Source: an uncultured Spirochaetales bacterium
Lineage (GTDB): Bacteria; Spirochaetota; Spirochaetia; Sphaerochaetales; Sphaerochaetaceae
Length of the DNA: 64,000 bases
Reading direction: 5' to 3'
Assembly: GCA_934276485.1 (NCBI GenBank)
Contig: CAKQTE010000040.1
Span: 1 to 64,000, forward strand
Shown here piece after piece: positions 61,454 through 64,000 of this stretch (within the stretch, counting starts at the first letter, position 1; each line of letters opens with the position of its first letter). The notes under the pieces are model-generated. The model was not told the origin of the DNA, searched no databases, and saw nothing but the letters and a program-made list of their open reading frames with translations. The translations under genes and the position numbers were made by a program.

Positions 61454-64000
61454 TTAATTTTTCTTGAACTTTAATTTAATAGATTGCTTGATCATGTTTG
61501 GAAGAACGAACTTCAAACGGTCTTCATAAGGAACCATCCTGCTACAATTTGGCAGTTCCCTATGTAGTTTAATTGCATCGAATTCACACTTAGTTGTACA
61601 GATTCCACATCCGATACACTTGTTTGGGTCAACGATGGATGCACCACAACCGAGACAGCGAGCTGTTTCTGCCTTTACTTGTTCTTCTGTGAATACAAGT
61701 TTTGGATCACGGAAAGAGTGCTTTGTGTCGATAGAATGATCGATGCCTGGAATCTGACGGCTTGAGTTGTCATAGTTCTCAATCTTGATATCATTCTTGT
61801 CGAGTTCGATGAAATCATTTCTGTTTCTACCAATTGTAAGGCTTGAGTGTGGCTGTACAAAGCGGTGGATTGAGATAGCTCCCTGTTTTCCTGCAGCAAT
61901 TGCATCGATAGCAAATGAAGGACCTGTGTAGACATCTCCACCAACGAAGATATCTGGTTCTGCTGTCTGGTAGGTGAGTGAGTCTGCAACTGCGCCATTT
62001 CCTCTGCCAAGCTCAACTTTGCTTCCCTTTAGTAGGTCGCCCCAGATAATTGACTGTCCAACAGAGAAGAATACGTGCTTGCACTCAATTGTCATAAGCT
62101 CATTCTCGTCGTATTGAGGATTGAATCTTCCGTCTGCATCCTTAACGGATATACACTTCTTCATTACGATTCCTCTTACTTCTCCATTCTCGTCAACGAG
62201 TACTTCCTTAGGACCCCATCCTGGGTTGATAGCAATTCCTTCTGACTCGGCTTCTTCAATCTCTTCATCAGATGCTGGCATAGTCTCTCTAGACTCCAGA
62301 CAGTACATTGCAACCTTTGTCCCTTCGTTTGCGCAGCGCTTGGAGTCTCTTGCAACGTCGATAGCTACGTTACCGCCTCCGATTACAACAACGTCTCCCT
62401 TGATGTCATACTTTTCGTTTGCATTGATTTCCTTGAGTAGGTCAACTGCTGTAGCGCATCCCTTAGCTTTATTATTTGGAATTCCAGGAAGACGTCCACC
62501 CTGGCATCCAATTGCTATATAGAATGCCTTGTAGCCCTGAGAACGAAGTTCATCTAATGTGATATCCTTTCCAACTTCAACGCCAGTCTTGATCTCAACG
62601 CCCATTTTCTTGATGATGTCGATCTCTGCCTGGATTACATCCTTTTCAAGCTTGAATGAAGGGATGCCATATACAAGCATACCACCAGCGCGTTCATTTT
62701 TCTCAAAGATTGTTGGCTTGTAGCCTTTTTCTGCAAGATAGAATGCACACGATAGTCCTGCAGGACCTGCTCCAATGATTGCAATCTTTTCATCAAAGTG
62801 TCCCTTTGTTGAAGGAACTACCTTTTCTGGAATATATCTTGTCTCTGCTTTTAGGTCTTGTGCTGCGATAAACTTCTTTACTTCGTCGATAGCAACTGCT
62901 TGGTCAATTGTTCCACGTGTACAAGCATCCTCACAGCGTCTGTTACAGATGTGTCCACAAACAGCAGGGAGTGGGTTGTTCTTCTTGATAAGAGCAAGTG
63001 CATCCTTGTATCTGCCCTGTGCTGCCATCTTGATATAGCCCTGGACTGCAATATGTGCTGGACAAGCTGTCTTACAAGGTGCTGTACCTGTGTCATAGCA
63101 GTTGATACGGTTGGTATCACGATAGTTTTCATCCCACATCTCAGGTCCCCACTTCTTTTCAGAAGGGAGTACATGCTTTGGATATACAACCTTTGAGCCA
63201 TCTTTTTTGCATAGCTTTTGGCCAAGCTTGACAGCTCCTGCTGGGCAATATTCTACACAGCGACCACATGCTACGCAGTTTTCTGTTTCAACTTTAGCTA
63301 CATAAGCAGATCTATTGAGGTTTGGCGTATTGAATAGCTGGGAAGTGCGAAGTGCATAGCAGACATTGACGTTACAGTTACAGATAGCAAAGATCTTGTT
63401 CTCGCCATCGATGTTTGTAATCTGGTGAACAAAGCCATTGTCTTCAGCTTGTTTCAATATCTCCAATGCTCTTTCCTTTGTTACATAGTGTCCACCCTTG
63501 TTGGTTTCAACGATGTAATCAGCCATATCGCCAATAGCGATACACCATTCGTCTGGATCGTCTGCACATCCTTCTTCATATGTCTTTCTTGATCTTCTGC
63601 AAGAACATGGGCTTGCAGCATATTTGCCATCATACTTATCTAGCCAGTGTGATATGTGCTCGATTGGTAATGATTGGTTTTCCATGGAGATGGCTTTCTC
63701 AACAGGAATAACGTGCATTCCAACGCCACCTTCAGGCATGAAAGGAACAAGGCTTTCAAGCGCAATACGGCTCATACGTTCAAAGAAGATTCCAAGCTCT
63801 GGATGCTTTTCTAGCATCTTTGCATTCATGCATGAGAATTCTGCGCTTCCTGGAACGAAGATTGGCAATACGTATTGCTTCTCGTGCTGAGGATTTTCCC
63901 AATTGTACTCAACTAGGGCAACAGCAGCCATTTCTTCTAGTTGTTTTTCTAGATAGTCTCTGTCTTTACCTGTTACCTTGACCATCTGATCCAAGGTCTT
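61454..64000 (-). CDS. Iron-sulphur flavoprotein oxidoreductase, glutamate-synthase-beta-like (partial, runs off the right edge)
   Basis: At least 848 residues; the frame stays open to the window end. In order: an N-terminal region with CSCRRSRKTYEEGC and CNCNVNVC cysteine clusters, a 4Fe-4S ferredoxin motif CVACGRCVEYCPAGAV near residue 240, a glutamate-synthase-type Fe-S domain (CKTACPAHIAVQGY ... CGHICNRRCEDAC), a tandem FAD/NAD(P) reductase (IIGAGPAGLSCAFYLAEKGY; VVVIGGGNVAIDVAR), and a C-terminal CLGCGASIVDPNKCIGCGICTTKCEF ferredoxin pair. It should transfer electrons from NAD(P)H to an acceptor or bifurcate them. The partner is unknown. Confidence 0.85.
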   Translation of the reverse strand, partial: KTLDQMVKVTGKDRDYLEKQLEEMAAVALVEYNWENPQHEKQYVLPIFVPGSAEFSCMNAKMLEKHPELGIFFERMSRIALESLVPFMPEGGVGMHVIPVEKAISMENQSLPIEHISHWLDKYDGKYAASPCSCRRSRKTYEEGCADDPDEWCIAIGDMADYIVETNKGGHYVTKERALEILKQAEDNGFVHQITNIDGENKIFAICNCNVNVCYALRTSQLFNTPNLNRSAYVAKVETENCVACGRCVEYCPAGAVKLGQKLCKKDGSKVVYPKHVLPSEKKWGPEMWDENYRDTNRINCYDTGTAPCKTACPAHIAVQGYIKMAAQGRYKDALALIKKNNPLPAVCGHICNRRCEDACTRGTIDQAVAIDEVKKFIAAQDLKAETRYIPEKVVPSTKGHFDEKIAIIGAGPAGLSCAFYLAEKGYKPTIFEKNERAGGMLVYGIPSFKLEKDVIQAEIDIIKKMGVEIKTGVEVGKDITLDELRSQGYKAFYIAIGCQGGRLPGIPNNKAKGCATAVDLLKEINANEKYDIKGDVVVIGGGNVAIDVARDSKRCANEGTKVAMYCLESRETMPASDEEIEEAESEGIAINPGWGPKEVLVDENGEVRGIVMKKCISVKDADGRFNPQYDENELMTIECKHVFFSVGQSIIWGDLLKGSKVELGRGNGAVADSLTYQTAEPDIFVGGDVYTGPSFAIDAIAAGKQGAISIHRFVQPHSSLTIGRNRNDFIELDKNDIKIENYDNSSRQIPGIDHSIDTKHSFRDPKLVFTEEQVKAETARCLGCGASIVDPNKCIGCGICTTKCEFDAIKLHRELPNCSRMVPYEDRLKFVLPNMIKQSIKLKFKKN

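Noticed and set aside
1..64000. CRISPR arrays, tRNA, rRNA, insertion sequences or prophage genes
   Set aside because: I saw no repeat-spacer arrays, no tRNA- or rRNA-like sequence, and no transposase, integrase or phage structural gene on either strand.

Overview
The window looks like a chromosomal segment of a low-GC spirochaete close to Sphaerochaeta. The solute-binding proteins carry the signal-peptide style of that group (endings such as FANGAKES, FASGQSES, FANGQTEQ), and the genome is AT-rich, rich in LacI regulators and built for sugar-acid and amino-acid import. The lineage is inferred from protein style, not from a marker gene; no rRNA or tRNA is visible.

Layout. 1-11930: a carbohydrate/sugar-acid locus with the tail of a possible dehydrogenase, an SSS symporter, two TIM-barrel sugar isomerases, a Gfo/Idh/MocA dehydrogenase, a complete TctABC tripartite transporter, a zinc alcohol dehydrogenase, a divergent LacI repressor with clear CG-centred operators, a YhcH protein and a MATE exporter. 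12006-21491: a complete Wadjet (jetABCD) plasmid-defence operon, continuous with a SAM methyltransferase and a PLD-helicase that is split by a one-base frameshift. 21518-27076: two paralogous amino-acid permeases alternating with a phosphatase-like protein, an SppA peptidase and an amidohydrolase. 27172-36708: three sugar regulation/catabolism units (LacI; DUF234 ATPase; DlgD reductase with a cre-like operator; LacI divergent from a second Tct transporter coupled to a CxPSR sulfatase). 36991-40501: a polar amino-acid ABC importer and an aminotransferase behind ARG-box-like sites. 40523-49474: DUF4143 ATPase, MATE, FkbM methyltransferase, queuosine-precursor transporter with a possible preQ1-like leader, SDR, galE, cardiolipin synthase, NYN-LOTUS protein. 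49475-50084: a 610-base gap holding a convincing small-RNA unit (promoter, hairpins, terminator) and several further inverted repeats. 50085-57802: TetR, oleate hydratase, MATE, aspartokinase, a gene interrupted by an in-frame TGA, an orphan UgpC/MsmK-type ATPase, TetR. 57803-64000: a CNNM/CorC transporter with a long structured leader that pairs with its own ribosome-binding site, hypA, hypB, a DUF5692 membrane protein and a large iron-sulphur flavoprotein running off the edge.

Two themes recur. First, regulation is readable in the DNA: LacI-type operators, ARG boxes, cre-like sites, intra-operon terminators and leader RNAs. Second, at least five genes (jetA, the second permease, the DUF234 ATPase, cardiolipin synthase, one MATE gene) and probably the TGA-interrupted gene have a promoter -10 element ending only 6-8 bases before the ATG and no Shine-Dalgarno sequence, so they are probably leaderless; the ordinary metabolic genes carry strong AGGAG sites.

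The most interesting system is the jetABCD-methyltransferase-helicase operon; the most interesting unexplained elements are the RNA unit at 49485-49602, the leader of the CorC-type gene and the TGA-interrupted gene at 55483.
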